From Caldifarciminota bacterium (GTDB lineage Bacteria; Hydrothermota; Tepidihabitantia; SM23-42), in the NCBI GenBank assembly GCA_020341755.1, contig CP070834.1, forward strand, positions 1,593,929 to 1,633,955: DNA of 40,027 bases. Reading direction: 5' to 3'. The translations under genes and the position numbers were made by a program. Of the stretch, positions 7,382-16,552 are shown one piece after another. The notes beneath the pieces were generated by a model. The model ran no database searches. It was not told the origin of the DNA and worked only from the letters and a program-made list of their open reading frames with translations. Numbering within the stretch: position 1 is the first letter of the stretch; each line of letters opens with the position of its first letter.

Positions 7382-8356
7382 GTGAAGGTAAAGTCTATCG
7401 GCGTATTGACAAGCGGCGGCGATGCTCCGGGTATGAATGCGGCTATCCGGGCAATCGTGCGTACTGCCCTGCACCATAAAATTGCTGTCTATGGCATCAA
7501 GCACGGCTATAATGGCTTGGTCCATGATGATGTCATAGAATGTGACCGGAGTTCGGTGGCAAATATGCTGCAGCGCGGTGGCACGATACTCGGGACCGCG
7601 CGCTCCGCTGAATTCGAGACCGAAGCAGGGATGAAACTTGCCAGGCAGACCATGAACACCCATCATATCGATGCGCTCATAGCAATTGGTGGCGACGGCA
7701 CCATGCGCGGCGCTCACGAATTCTCGAAAAAATACGACATACCGATAATAGGACTACCCGGCACCATCGATAACGATCTCTTTGGGACTGATTTCACGAT
7801 CGGCTTTGACACGGCAGTGAACAGCGCCCTGGAAGCGGTCGACCGGATACGCGATAGCGCATCATCGCTCGAGCGATTATTCTTCATCGAGGTCATGGGA
7901 CGCTGCGCCGGCTTCATCGGTCTCAAGGTCGCACTTGCCGGTGGTGCCGACGATGTCCTCATTCCGGAAACGCCCACCGACATACAGGCGCTGGCAAACA
8001 AGATTACAGAAAACAGAAAAAGAGGGAAGACCTTCAGCATCGTGATCGTCAGCGAGGGCGATGAAGCTGGTGATGCTTATACGATCGCGGAAAAAATAAA
8101 AAAACTTGTGCGGGAGGATTACCGCGTAGCCGTGCTCGGTTACATACAGCGGGGCGGCGCGCCGACTGCGAATGACCGGTGTCTGGCTGCGACCCTCGGG
8201 TATGAAGCGGTATGCGGTCTCCTGCGCGGCAAACAGGGATGCATGGTAGGACAAATAGATAAACGAATCGTGTTCACGCCGTTCCGTGATACCTTCACGA
8301 AGAAGAAAACGATCGACCCACAAGTCTACACCATTATAAAGACCCTATCTGAATAA
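7382..8356 (+). CDS. pfkA: ATP-dependent 6-phosphofructokinase
   Basis: Phosphorylates fructose 6-phosphate to fructose 1,6-bisphosphate, the committing step of glycolysis, in the cytoplasm. The 324-residue length matches bacterial PfkA. Visible motifs are TSGGDAPGMNAAIRA (10-24), GGDGT (103-107) for the nucleotide, PGTIDND (126-132) with the catalytic Asp at 130, and IEVMGRCAGFIG for fructose 6-phosphate. The Gly in GGDGT and PGTIDND instead of GGDD and PKTIDND point to ATP rather than pyrophosphate as donor. GTG start set by the promoter six bases upstream; there is no Shine-Dalgarno site. It stands alone, converging with radC. Confidence 0.95.
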   Translation: MKVKSIGVLTSGGDAPGMNAAIRAIVRTALHHKIAVYGIKHGYNGLVHDDVIECDRSSVANMLQRGGTILGTARSAEFETEAGMKLARQTMNTHHIDALIAIGGDGTMRGAHEFSKKYDIPIIGLPGTIDNDLFGTDFTIGFDTAVNSALEAVDRIRDSASSLERLFFIEVMGRCAGFIGLKVALAGGADDVLIPETPTDIQALANKITENRKRGKTFSIVIVSEGDEAGDAYTIAEKIKKLVREDYRVAVLGYIQRGGAPTANDRCLAATLGYEAVCGLLRGKQGCMVGQIDKRIVFTPFRDTFTKKKTIDPQVYTIIKTLSE

Positions 8357-8367
8357 ACGGCACTACC

Positions 8368-9048
8368 CTATAACAGATTGTGCTCGGTGAACGAATAATA
8401 CCCTTTGTCGCCGATTATGATGTGATCGATGACACGTATGCCCAATATCTCACCGGCACGCTGCAGTCGTTCCGTAATATTTATATCATCCGGTGATGGT
8501 TTAACCTCACCGCTCGGATGATTGTGTATCAGGAATATTCCATGTGCTTCTGCATATAATGCGTATCTGAAGACCTCATACGGATGTACCAGACTGGCGT
8601 CGCGAATTCCCTCAGAGATCGATGTCTCATCCACCAGCCTATTCCGAGCATCGACCGCGGCGATCTTGAACACCTCATGTTTCAATCCTGCAAGCGTGGG
8701 AAAATAGTAATCATTCACCTGTTCAGGGGTTCTAAACGTTACTTTTTTCTCACACCGACTCGAAAGTGAACGCCTGCCCAGTTCAAATGCCGCGAGCACG
8801 GCAATGATCTTGGTCCTGCCGAGCCCCTTAATATCATAGTGTTCGATATCTCTTACTGATTTTTTGCTCAGTTCTTTCAGGTTTTTGGCTTCATTCAGTA
8901 ATTCTCTTGCCAGGTCCAGCGCTGATCTGTTCTGCGTTCCTTTACCAATGATGATCGCGAGGAGTTCGGCATCGGTCAAACCGAACCTTCCCCTCCTGGC
9001 GAATTTTTCCCGCGGACGGTCGTCCTCGGGCCAGTCCTTTATTTTCAT
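8368..9048 (-). CDS. radC: RadC-family JAMM/MPN protein
   Basis: The 226-residue product has the full RadC layout: an N-terminal helix-hairpin-helix region (TDAELLAIIIGKG; HYDIKGLGRTK, about 25-80) and a C-terminal MPN/JAMM domain. The metal motif is HNHPSGEVKPSPDD, with H175, H177, S185 and D188. The family was long labelled DNA repair, but its real substrate is uncertain. Its ATG directly follows the hppA stop codon, so it is the last gene of the nadE-hppA-radC operon; no functional link with those genes is evident. Confidence 0.93.
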   Translation of the reverse strand: MKIKDWPEDDRPREKFARRGRFGLTDAELLAIIIGKGTQNRSALDLARELLNEAKNLKELSKKSVRDIEHYDIKGLGRTKIIAVLAAFELGRRSLSSRCEKKVTFRTPEQVNDYYFPTLAGLKHEVFKIAAVDARNRLVDETSISEGIRDASLVHPYEVFRYALYAEAHGIFLIHNHPSGEVKPSPDDINITERLQRAGEILGIRVIDHIIIGDKGYYSFTEHNLL

Positions 9049-11133
9049 CTACTTGAACAGTGCAAAGTGAAGAATGAAGCCAGCGAACACAATGGAAACG
9101 GTGGACATGAGCTTGATCAAAATATTGAGCGACGGACCGGCCGTGTCCTTGAACGGGTCTCCGACCGTATCACCCACCACCGCTGCCTTGTGCTGCGGCG
9201 AACCTTTTCCTCCAAGTTCTCCCTTCTCTATATACTTTTTTGCGTTATCCCAAGCACCGCCGGCATTCGCCATCATCAAAGCGACTACAAATCCCGCAAC
9301 GAGTGCGCCAACCAGAAGTCCCACCACGCCATTGGGGCCGAGCAGTATACCGATGACGATCGGTACGATAATTGCCATGAGAGATGGAATAACCATTTCC
9401 TTCTGTGCGGCGCCCGTGCAGATATTGACCGCTTCGGCATAATCCGGTCGGGCTGTACCTTCAAGCAGACCTTTTATCTCCCGGAACTGCCGGCGCACTT
9501 CGAGTACGATCAGACCGGCTGCCCGGGACACTGCACGGATCGTCAAGGAACAGAATGCAAACGGCATCATGGCACCAATAAAGAGTCCGATAATGACCTG
9601 GGGATTACTCACCCGCAGATCGAGATCCATACCGAAAATAAGAAGCTGGCTTCGGTACGCGGCAATGAGTGCCATCACGGTCAGCGCCGCCGAACCGATG
9701 GCAAACCCCTTACCAGTTGCTGCGGTCGTATTCCCGATGGCATCGAGGGCATCGGTTCGCTTACGCACGTCCTTGGGCAGGCCTGCCATTTCTGCACTCC
9801 CACCTGCATTGTCGGCAACCGGTCCATAGGCATCGGTCGCCAGGGTTATGCAGAGGGTCGATAGCATACCGACGGCGGCGACCGCAACACCCAGGAGCCC
9901 GTACTGCGGGTTCTGTGCTCCACCAGGCAGGTAATAGCCGGCGATGATCGCCAGGGCAACCGCGATCACCGGAACAATGGTCGAGAGCATGCCGACGCTG
10001 AGTCCCTCGAGAATGACCGTTGCCGGTCCGGTCTGTGCTGCCTGGGCAATACTGCGCGTTGGCTGGTAATTGTCCGATGTGGTGAATTCAGTCGAAAATC
10101 CAATGATCATGCCGCAGGCAAGACCGATGAGTATAGGCCAGTAAAAATTGAAATTTTCCGGCATGAGTACGTAGATCAAAAGGGCGGATAAACCCGCCAT
10201 GAAAATCCCGGCGCCCCACACGCCCTTACGTATCGCCAGGAGCAGTTCACGCTGGGTCGCCTCTTCCCTCGTCCTCACCAGAAAGGTACCGATAATCGAA
10301 GCAACCACACCGGTCGCAGCCAGGAACATAGGCAGAAGTATACCCCGAATATCGAAACCAGCGGCAAAAGCCAGCGCCATCGCGGCAACGATCGAACCGA
10401 CATACGATTCGTACAGATCAGCACCCATACCTGCGACATCACCGACATTGTCGCCGACATTATCGGCAATGGTTGCCGGGTTGCGCGGGTCATCTTCCGG
10501 GATATCGGCTTCGACCTTGCCCACCAGGTCGGCACCCACATCCGCTGCCTTGGTGAATATACCGCCTCCCACCCGCGCGAACAACGCCTGGAACGAAGCG
10601 CCCATGCCATAGCAGATGAGCGTCTGTGTGATGACAAGCAGGCGCTCCTGCATGGGCAGGGAACCATAATACCAGTTCAGTATGAGCATCCATGCGGACA
10701 GATCGAACAGGCTCAGGCCGACGACCGTGAAACCCATGACCCCGCCGGCACCGAAGGCGACCCTCAGTGCACTGTTAAGACTCGTCTGAGCAGCATTCGC
10801 CGTACGTGCCGATGAATTCGTCGCCTGGGTCATGCCGATAAATCCAGAAAGTGCCGAGAAAAAACCGCCGGTTAAAAAGGTGAACGGAACGAATGTCGGG
10901 AGCAACTTATATAGAGATAAAACTAAAAGTAAGACAAACACAATACCGAAGATGATCACCACGAGCCGGTACTGGCGTTTGAGATACGCCCGGGCGCCTT
11001 CCCGAATCGCCTGGGCGATCTGGCGCATGCTGTCGGTACCTTCGTCAAAACGCTTTGTGGTGCGCGATAACACAAAGGCGAAAAAAAGTGCAAAGAATGA
11101 ACCTGCTGGTGCTATCCAGAAAAGAGGGAACAT
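9049..11133 (-). CDS. hppA: Membrane-bound ion-pumping pyrophosphatase, K+-dependent type
   Basis: Hydrolyses pyrophosphate and pumps H+ or Na+ across the cytoplasmic membrane. The 694-residue product has about 16 hydrophobic segments. The substrate site is clear: DVGADLVGKVEADIPEDDPR and NVGDNVGDVAGMGADLYES (about residues 198-243), then DAYGPVADNAGG and DTVGDPFKDTAGPS near the C-terminus. GNTTAATGKG (467-476) has Ala where K+-independent enzymes have Lys, so it belongs to the K+-dependent group, which includes many Na+ pumps; the ion cannot be fixed by eye. AAGGAGCC precedes the ATG, 24 bases after nadE, whose reaction makes pyrophosphate. Confidence 0.95.
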   Translation of the reverse strand: MFPLFWIAPAGSFFALFFAFVLSRTTKRFDEGTDSMRQIAQAIREGARAYLKRQYRLVVIIFGIVFVLLLVLSLYKLLPTFVPFTFLTGGFFSALSGFIGMTQATNSSARTANAAQTSLNSALRVAFGAGGVMGFTVVGLSLFDLSAWMLILNWYYGSLPMQERLLVITQTLICYGMGASFQALFARVGGGIFTKAADVGADLVGKVEADIPEDDPRNPATIADNVGDNVGDVAGMGADLYESYVGSIVAAMALAFAAGFDIRGILLPMFLAATGVVASIIGTFLVRTREEATQRELLLAIRKGVWGAGIFMAGLSALLIYVLMPENFNFYWPILIGLACGMIIGFSTEFTTSDNYQPTRSIAQAAQTGPATVILEGLSVGMLSTIVPVIAVALAIIAGYYLPGGAQNPQYGLLGVAVAAVGMLSTLCITLATDAYGPVADNAGGSAEMAGLPKDVRKRTDALDAIGNTTAATGKGFAIGSAALTVMALIAAYRSQLLIFGMDLDLRVSNPQVIIGLFIGAMMPFAFCSLTIRAVSRAAGLIVLEVRRQFREIKGLLEGTARPDYAEAVNICTGAAQKEMVIPSLMAIIVPIVIGILLGPNGVVGLLVGALVAGFVVALMMANAGGAWDNAKKYIEKGELGGKGSPQHKAAVVGDTVGDPFKDTAGPSLNILIKLMSTVSIVFAGFILHFALFK

Positions 11134-11157
11134 AACGGCTCCTTGTACATTGAAATG

Positions 11158-11907
11158 CTATTTCTTGAGTTCACAGATCCTGGGAGGTTGCCTCTTGTGC
11201 AGATTCCGCTCTCTCATGTTCTGAAGAGTCTCTGCACAGCTACCCTCCACCCTGCATTTGGCTATTTCCTGTAAAGCCTGGTCCATATCCTCATACGAAA
11301 AACCTATTTCCGCTTCATCGGTTTGCCCCTGCCACAGTCCGGCACTCGGAACCTTCTCAATGATCTTCTCGGGCACAGCGAGCACACGGGCGATGTGCCG
11401 CACCTCATGCTTGTACAGATCGCCGATCGGCAGTATATCACACGCACCGTCACCATATTTGGTGAAATATCCGAGCTCAAGTTCGGTCTTGTTGCCGGTG
11501 CCGCATACGAGATAATTTTTCAGATTTGCATAGAAATATAATACCACCATGCGGAGGCGTGCTTTTATGTTACCGAGTACTGCGTGCTCACCAGCCGGCA
11601 GGAGTTTAATCAGGTGTTCATACACTGGCGTGAGATCGATATACTCGGTAGGTAAACTCATGCGTGAGGCGATCTCAGCCGCATCATCGAGGTCTTTTAC
11701 GTCGGAATGCACTGGCAGGATCAATCCCAGAGAGTTTTCTGAAGCCCGCTTGATCAGGGCTGCACAGACAGATGAATCCAACCCGCCGCTCAAACCGAGT
11801 ACAAAACCGTCGGTATGTGTTTCGACGAGCTGCCTTTTCAACCAATCAACGATATATTCAATCTTTTTCTCCCACACAGTGGCAAGATTATATAGAAAAT
11901 CGATCAC
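11158..11907 (-). CDS. nadE: NAD+ synthetase, ammonia-dependent type
   Basis: Catalyses the last step of NAD synthesis, amidating nicotinic acid adenine dinucleotide with ATP and releasing AMP and pyrophosphate. The 249-residue product is the short form without a glutaminase domain, so it would use free ammonia. Motifs: the ATP pyrophosphatase loop LSGGLDSS (39-46), CGTGNKTELELGYFTKYGDG, DILPIGDLYKHEVRHIA and PSAGLWQGQTDEAEIGFSYE. The GTG at 11907 is the chosen start; I found no convincing promoter or Shine-Dalgarno site for it. First gene of the nadE-hppA-radC operon; its by-product pyrophosphate is the hppA substrate. Confidence 0.94.
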   Translation of the reverse strand: MIDFLYNLATVWEKKIEYIVDWLKRQLVETHTDGFVLGLSGGLDSSVCAALIKRASENSLGLILPVHSDVKDLDDAAEIASRMSLPTEYIDLTPVYEHLIKLLPAGEHAVLGNIKARLRMVVLYFYANLKNYLVCGTGNKTELELGYFTKYGDGACDILPIGDLYKHEVRHIARVLAVPEKIIEKVPSAGLWQGQTDEAEIGFSYEDMDQALQEIAKCRVEGSCAETLQNMRERNLHKRQPPRICELKK

Positions 11908-11973
11908 AAATCAAGAGTATTATGTATTCGTGAAACCGGCTTGATTTTTCCTGCAGGAAGGTGATAATTAAAT

Positions 11974-13680
11974 ATGAAGAACAAAGAACTCGCCCATATG
12001 TTCAATCGCATTGCCGATGCGCTGGAATTCCATGGCGAGAATGTGTTCCGGGTCATTGCATACCGAAAAGCAGCCCGTGTACTCGACGAACTAAGCGAAG
12101 ACGTCGTGGTGCTTCACAAAAAAAACGAGCTCGAATCCCTGCCCGGTATCGGTCGTGCGATCAAGGAAAAGATCATTGAATACCTGACGACCGGTAAAAT
12201 GAAGAAATATGAAGAAGTTACCCGGGAACTTCCGGGTGACCTGCTTGATATGCTCGATATACAGAATCTCGGCCCCAAGACCCTTGCCCTTGCGCACAAG
12301 ACACTGGGTGTGGTTAGTATCGAAGATCTTAAAAAGGTCATCAATGATGGCCGTCTTGCCAAACTTCCTCAAATGGGCGAAAAAAAAGTTGAGAATATAA
12401 AAAAAGGCATCGAACTCTACGAGCGCAGCCGCGAACGCCTGTCCATCGCCCTCGCCGAAAAAACAGCGAACGACGTTATCAAATATCTAAAACAGGATAA
12501 ACGGGTGAAAGCCGTATCCCCTGCCGGTTCTTTGCGGCGCTGGCAGGAAACCATCGGCGACATCGACATACTCGTGACCGGCAGCAAAGGACAAGACATC
12601 ATCAAGTATTTCACCAGGTATCCGGGGACCGATCGGGTGCTTGCCGCTGGCGCGACCAAAGGCTCCATCATCGTTGCCAATGATGTCCAGGTCGATGTAC
12701 GAATCGTACCTGCCGCGTCATTCGGAGCTGCACTCCAGTACTTCACCGGTTCGCGGGCACACAATATTCACCTCCGTAACATCGCGAAGGCAAAGGGTAT
12801 GAAGCTCAGTGAATACGGGGTCTTCAGGGGTACGCGGCAGGTTGCAGGAAAAACCGAACAGGGAGTATACAAAATTCTCAGTCTTCCGCTCATACCTCCA
12901 GAACTCCGTGAAGACCGCGGCGAAATCGATGCTGCGAGGATGAACCGGCTTCCCCGCATTGTCGAACCTGGCGATATCAAAGGTGATCTCCAGATGCACT
13001 CGACCTATTCTGACGGTGCGGATGAAATCGAGGATCTTGCACGCGCCGCTCGAAAACTGAGATACCACTATATTTTGATCACCGATCATTCACGGTCGGC
13101 TCGGTATGCGCACGGACTCGACCTGAAGAGGCTTAAAAAACAATGGCGGGAGATTGAAACCATCAATAAGAGGCTAAAACGCTTCAGAATTCTCAAGGGC
13201 ATCGAGGTAGATATTCTAGGAGACGGCAGCCTTGATTTTCCTGACCGTATCTTGAATCAATGCGACATTGTTCTTGCTTCAATCCACCAGGGATTTAAAA
13301 ACCGCGTAACCGAGCGAATGTGTACGGCAATGGATAATCCCTACGTCGACATAATCGCTCATCCGACCGGCAGGCTGATCTCCCAGCGGGAGGGATATGT
13401 GGTCGATCTCTGGAAGGTCATGGCAAAGGCTGCTGAAACGGGTACCTGGCTCGAGTTAAATGCATTCCCGGACCGACTAGACCTCAATGATGTGAACTGC
13501 AAAGCAGCCAAGGATATGGGCATAAAGATCTCAATCGGCACAGATGCCCACAGTACCGAAGGGCTATCCTGGATGAAATTCGGAATTGCGACCGCCCGCC
13601 GGGGATGGCTCGAACCTCAGAATATCGTCAACACCTATTCTGTCGAAAAATTGCTAAAATTGCGCAAACGCAGGCAGTAG
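11974..13680 (+). CDS. polX: DNA polymerase/3'-5' exonuclease PolX
   Basis: Family X polymerase with a PHP phosphoesterase domain, thought to fill short gaps in base-excision repair. Of 568 residues, about 1-95 and 95-150 are helix-hairpin-helix domains (SLPGIGRAIKEKIIE; QNLGPKTLALAHKTLG). The nucleotidyltransferase core shows AGSLRRW (184-190) and the acidic triad D196, D198 (GDIDIL) and D241 (VDVRIV), so polymerase activity should be retained. The PHP domain begins near 338 with LQMHSTYSDGADE, ITDHSRS, KGIEVDILGDG, IAHPTGR and GTDAHS. Good Shine-Dalgarno site AGGAAGGTGA upstream. Single gene, divergent from nadE. Confidence 0.94.
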   Translation: MKNKELAHMFNRIADALEFHGENVFRVIAYRKAARVLDELSEDVVVLHKKNELESLPGIGRAIKEKIIEYLTTGKMKKYEEVTRELPGDLLDMLDIQNLGPKTLALAHKTLGVVSIEDLKKVINDGRLAKLPQMGEKKVENIKKGIELYERSRERLSIALAEKTANDVIKYLKQDKRVKAVSPAGSLRRWQETIGDIDILVTGSKGQDIIKYFTRYPGTDRVLAAGATKGSIIVANDVQVDVRIVPAASFGAALQYFTGSRAHNIHLRNIAKAKGMKLSEYGVFRGTRQVAGKTEQGVYKILSLPLIPPELREDRGEIDAARMNRLPRIVEPGDIKGDLQMHSTYSDGADEIEDLARAARKLRYHYILITDHSRSARYAHGLDLKRLKKQWREIETINKRLKRFRILKGIEVDILGDGSLDFPDRILNQCDIVLASIHQGFKNRVTERMCTAMDNPYVDIIAHPTGRLISQREGYVVDLWKVMAKAAETGTWLELNAFPDRLDLNDVNCKAAKDMGIKISIGTDAHSTEGLSWMKFGIATARRGWLEPQNIVNTYSVEKLLKLRKRRQ

Positions 13681-13721
13681 TAATACACACTGCACGCGAT
13701 TTGTTTTCGTTCAGATACTGT

Positions 13722-15905
13722 CTACTCTTTTTCTTCTTTAGGAGAAAGGAGATCCTGGGCGTACACAGAAATCTGTTGGTCGCGGCTCGCTGCTGCCTGT
13801 TCCAGGGCTTTCTTTGCTTCTTCGCCGCCGATCTGATGTATCGCCCTGAGTGCTGCCGCCTTTGTAGGGTACAGGATATTACTCCGGAACAGTGCTTTTT
13901 CATGGAGCACGTCCACCAAGGTGCTAATGACCGTGGAGTTTCCAAACTGGCCGAGTACGGCGATGATATTCTGCCGGAATTTTTCTTCTTCTGTTTCCGG
14001 TATACCTTTCCGCGTCTTGAGCCAACCTGCTATATCGCTCATCTTCATAGCCGCTTCCTCACGGGACAGGTTTTGGACTGCCGCAAGGATCGTGCTCTTA
14101 TATTTACTTTTCAGGGCCTTGACGAAGTACTGCTTTGCGCTGTGATCACCTAGTTTCTTCAGACTGTGTATCACCTCGAGCTGCACCTGTTCGGATTCAT
14201 CACTGATCATTTGACCGAGAATGTCGACCGATTCTTTCGCCTGGATTTCTCCCAGAAGATGTACGCCGTTTCGTCTGATATACCACTTCGATGAAGCGAG
14301 CAATTTTCTTATTTCCGGGATTGCATTTGTGCCGATGCGAACAAGGACATCAAGGATCTTCATCCTGATCGATTTATCGTCAGTATCTTTCAGCGTCTCG
14401 ATCAAGAGCGGCGTGGCAAATTCAGAGAGTACGATGAGCGCTTCACGTGCTTCGACAAAAGTTCCTTGATCCCAGAGCAGGGAAACGAGTTCGGTGACGT
14501 AGTTCTCATCTTTGAGTTCACTGATCGCTCTGATAATACATTTCTTTTTCTCGATCAGAGCGACATCCTTTCGTAGAAGATGTTTGCCGAACTTCTTCGA
14601 TATGAACTGTACGATTTCATCGTTGGTGTACTCACGTGCCTTTTCATACACCAACTTTAGCGATCCTATGACCTTCTCAAACGTCACCATATCGGTCTCG
14701 GCATCGGCCATAGAATCGAAGCGGTCGATGAGCAGTCTGAGCAAATCGATATTTCCGGAATCGAATATCCTCTCGACGTATGCGGATAGTTCTTCAACTG
14801 CCTTTCTCCGTTCGTCCTGAGATTCTTCGCGCAACCGGGGGAAAATTGTTCTCATCTGCGTCTCGAGATTCTTGGTCGCAAAGGCATCTGAGCCGCGCTC
14901 GCCCTCAACGGTTTTTATTTCTGTCATGAGACGTGCGGCGATCTTTTCAAAATCGAGCTGCGGTGCATTGACCCGCAGTGATGCAAGTATTCCGGGCAGT
15001 CTCGTACCAGTAACGTTCTTGAGGATATCGATGATGTCCTGTTCCATTGCCGGGCTCTTTTCTCCAGCCTTTGTGGTAATGACATCGATGATGTCCTCGT
15101 CACTCATCGTCGGAATGAGATTCTTGAACAGCACAGCCAGTTTTTTGTTCTCTGTACGGTACTTCACGATATTCTTTTTGATGTTCGGGGACAATGCTGA
15201 GAGCATACGCGAGAACACCATCGAATACTCGTCCCAACGGTCCTCGCCGTACTGATCGGCGACTAGAAGAGCAAGCCGCTCCAATCCGGAAATGATCCTG
15301 TCGGTCTGAACATTAATGGGTTCACCGCCGACGAGTCCTACCTGAGCAAGAAATCCTCCCAGTTCCCTTATCCGTTCTTCGTCGGTCGCCACAGTCCGTC
15401 CTACCGCGAGCGTATCGAGGAACTGCCCCCATGCCATCATCGGACCCTCGTGATCACTCGACACAACACCAACCTGCAATTTATTGACCCGGATACCGGT
15501 TATTCCCTTTGCCCTGACCAGAGCGACAATATCACCATAATCGGCAAGGTCGGCCGGTGTCGCAACCATCGCGTTGAAAAACTCTTGAATGTCATTTTCT
15601 GATATATCGGTTCCGAACGTGATACTCTTTACACCAACCTTATTGAACCTGTTCACGAGGCTCTTGATGATCGGCAGTTGTTTTGAACTGAAACGATCTT
15701 CGTCAATCATGATAACATCCTCGATTACCACCAGCGAAATCGAGTCTTTCTCAATAGGAATCTCTTTCAGGAGTATGCGGAGCCTCTGCACCACCGGCTG
15801 CATAGAGGGATGGCCTTTGGGGTACGCACGCGCTATATTGATGCCAACGCCTATCTGTTTGAGTAGATCATTGTAAAATGCTTTAGCGTCTCCTGCCACG
15901 ATCAT
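13722..15905 (-). CDS. HEAT-repeat protein of the cyclase operon
   Basis: The 727-residue product is cytoplasmic (no signal, no membrane segment). Residues about 1-160 form a domain beginning KQIGVGINIARAYPKGHPSM that I associate loosely with N-terminal regions of bacterial signalling proteins; the exact family is not recognised. The middle is helical. About residues 480-720 are HEAT repeats, for example ATPLLIETLKDTDDKSIRMK, IGTNAIPEIRKLLASSKWYI and ESVDILGQMISDESEQVQLE. HEAT repeats bind proteins, so this is probably the scaffold or target of the two cyclase-domain proteins encoded just upstream. Its ATG overlaps the preceding stop codon as ATGA. Confidence 0.8.
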   Translation of the reverse strand: MIVAGDAKAFYNDLLKQIGVGINIARAYPKGHPSMQPVVQRLRILLKEIPIEKDSISLVVIEDVIMIDEDRFSSKQLPIIKSLVNRFNKVGVKSITFGTDISENDIQEFFNAMVATPADLADYGDIVALVRAKGITGIRVNKLQVGVVSSDHEGPMMAWGQFLDTLAVGRTVATDEERIRELGGFLAQVGLVGGEPINVQTDRIISGLERLALLVADQYGEDRWDEYSMVFSRMLSALSPNIKKNIVKYRTENKKLAVLFKNLIPTMSDEDIIDVITTKAGEKSPAMEQDIIDILKNVTGTRLPGILASLRVNAPQLDFEKIAARLMTEIKTVEGERGSDAFATKNLETQMRTIFPRLREESQDERRKAVEELSAYVERIFDSGNIDLLRLLIDRFDSMADAETDMVTFEKVIGSLKLVYEKAREYTNDEIVQFISKKFGKHLLRKDVALIEKKKCIIRAISELKDENYVTELVSLLWDQGTFVEAREALIVLSEFATPLLIETLKDTDDKSIRMKILDVLVRIGTNAIPEIRKLLASSKWYIRRNGVHLLGEIQAKESVDILGQMISDESEQVQLEVIHSLKKLGDHSAKQYFVKALKSKYKSTILAAVQNLSREEAAMKMSDIAGWLKTRKGIPETEEEKFRQNIIAVLGQFGNSTVISTLVDVLHEKALFRSNILYPTKAAALRAIHQIGGEEAKKALEQAAASRDQQISVYAQDLLSPKEEKE

Positions 15906-16552
15906 GCCCCTTTCATGCGATATTCAAACGCACGTACACTCAATGCATCCTGCACAAATTCACCAATTTCCTCAAATGTAAAGAAAGATTTTGCGATCCT
16001 GTATAGATTATCACATATAAGGATCGTGTTTTCCTCAGCATTCTTCTGCAGCACCTGACTCTTAGCAAAACCCGTTGTCATAATATAGGAACTGCGTAAA
16101 TCATTTCCTATATTATACAATGAAGCCTTCTCCATGGCAATGCCTATTTTCAGGCCGATCGGGTTCTCTGCAGTTTCTTTTTTGTTCATCTCCAGGATCG
16201 TCCTGAGCATTTCTTCGGCTGCCATAATAGCCATCTGAGGAGAAAACCCAGATTCTTGTGGATAACCGAAAATACTCACCATCTCATCACCGATGATATC
16301 ATACATTATACCCTTGTGCGATGCGGTAATTTCTGCCATCGTGCTGAATACATTGTTCAGGAAGATCATCACTTCCTCTGCGGTCATAGATTCGCTCATC
16401 TTGGTGAAACCCGAAAGGTCTGCGCGCAGTATCGTTAGCTTCAAATGCTCGAGTGGTAGATCACTCTTCGTCCCGGTGAACGCACCGCACAGGGGGCAAA
16501 ATTGAGCGTCTTCAGGAAATTCTGATGCACAATACTTACACTGCATCTTCAC
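15902..16552 (-). CDS. Zinc-ribbon protein with degenerate class III cyclase domain
   Basis: The 216-residue product has an N-terminal zinc ribbon (C5, C8, C19, C22: CKYC, CPLC) and then a class III nucleotidyl cyclase domain (about 38-210). Both metal-binding aspartates are present: D45 (RADLSGFT) and D89 (IIGDEMVSIFG). The other half of the active site is gone: where active enzymes have GDxxNxAxR this one has TTGFAKSQ (159-166), and the substrate lysine position holds Asp (D85). Alone it should not make cyclic nucleotides. Start is GTG overlapping the upstream stop as GTGA; an ATG two codons on is possible. Likely partner of the 1057-residue protein. Confidence 0.85.
   Translation of the reverse strand: MKMQCKYCASEFPEDAQFCPLCGAFTGTKSDLPLEHLKLTILRADLSGFTKMSESMTAEEVMIFLNNVFSTMAEITASHKGIMYDIIGDEMVSIFGYPQESGFSPQMAIMAAEEMLRTILEMNKKETAENPIGLKIGIAMEKASLYNIGNDLRSSYIMTTGFAKSQVLQKNAEENTILICDNLYRIAKSFFTFEEIGEFVQDALSVRAFEYRMKGA

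Noticed and set aside
7382-8356. Pyrophosphate-dependent phosphofructokinase
   Set aside because: GGDGT and PGTIDND are the ATP-type residues; the pyrophosphate type has GGDD and PKTIDND.
9067-9864. 265-residue plus-strand reading frame
   Set aside because: It lies antisense to hppA, whose full-length family motifs are unmistakable; the product is His/Arg/Cys-rich with no fold-like pattern.
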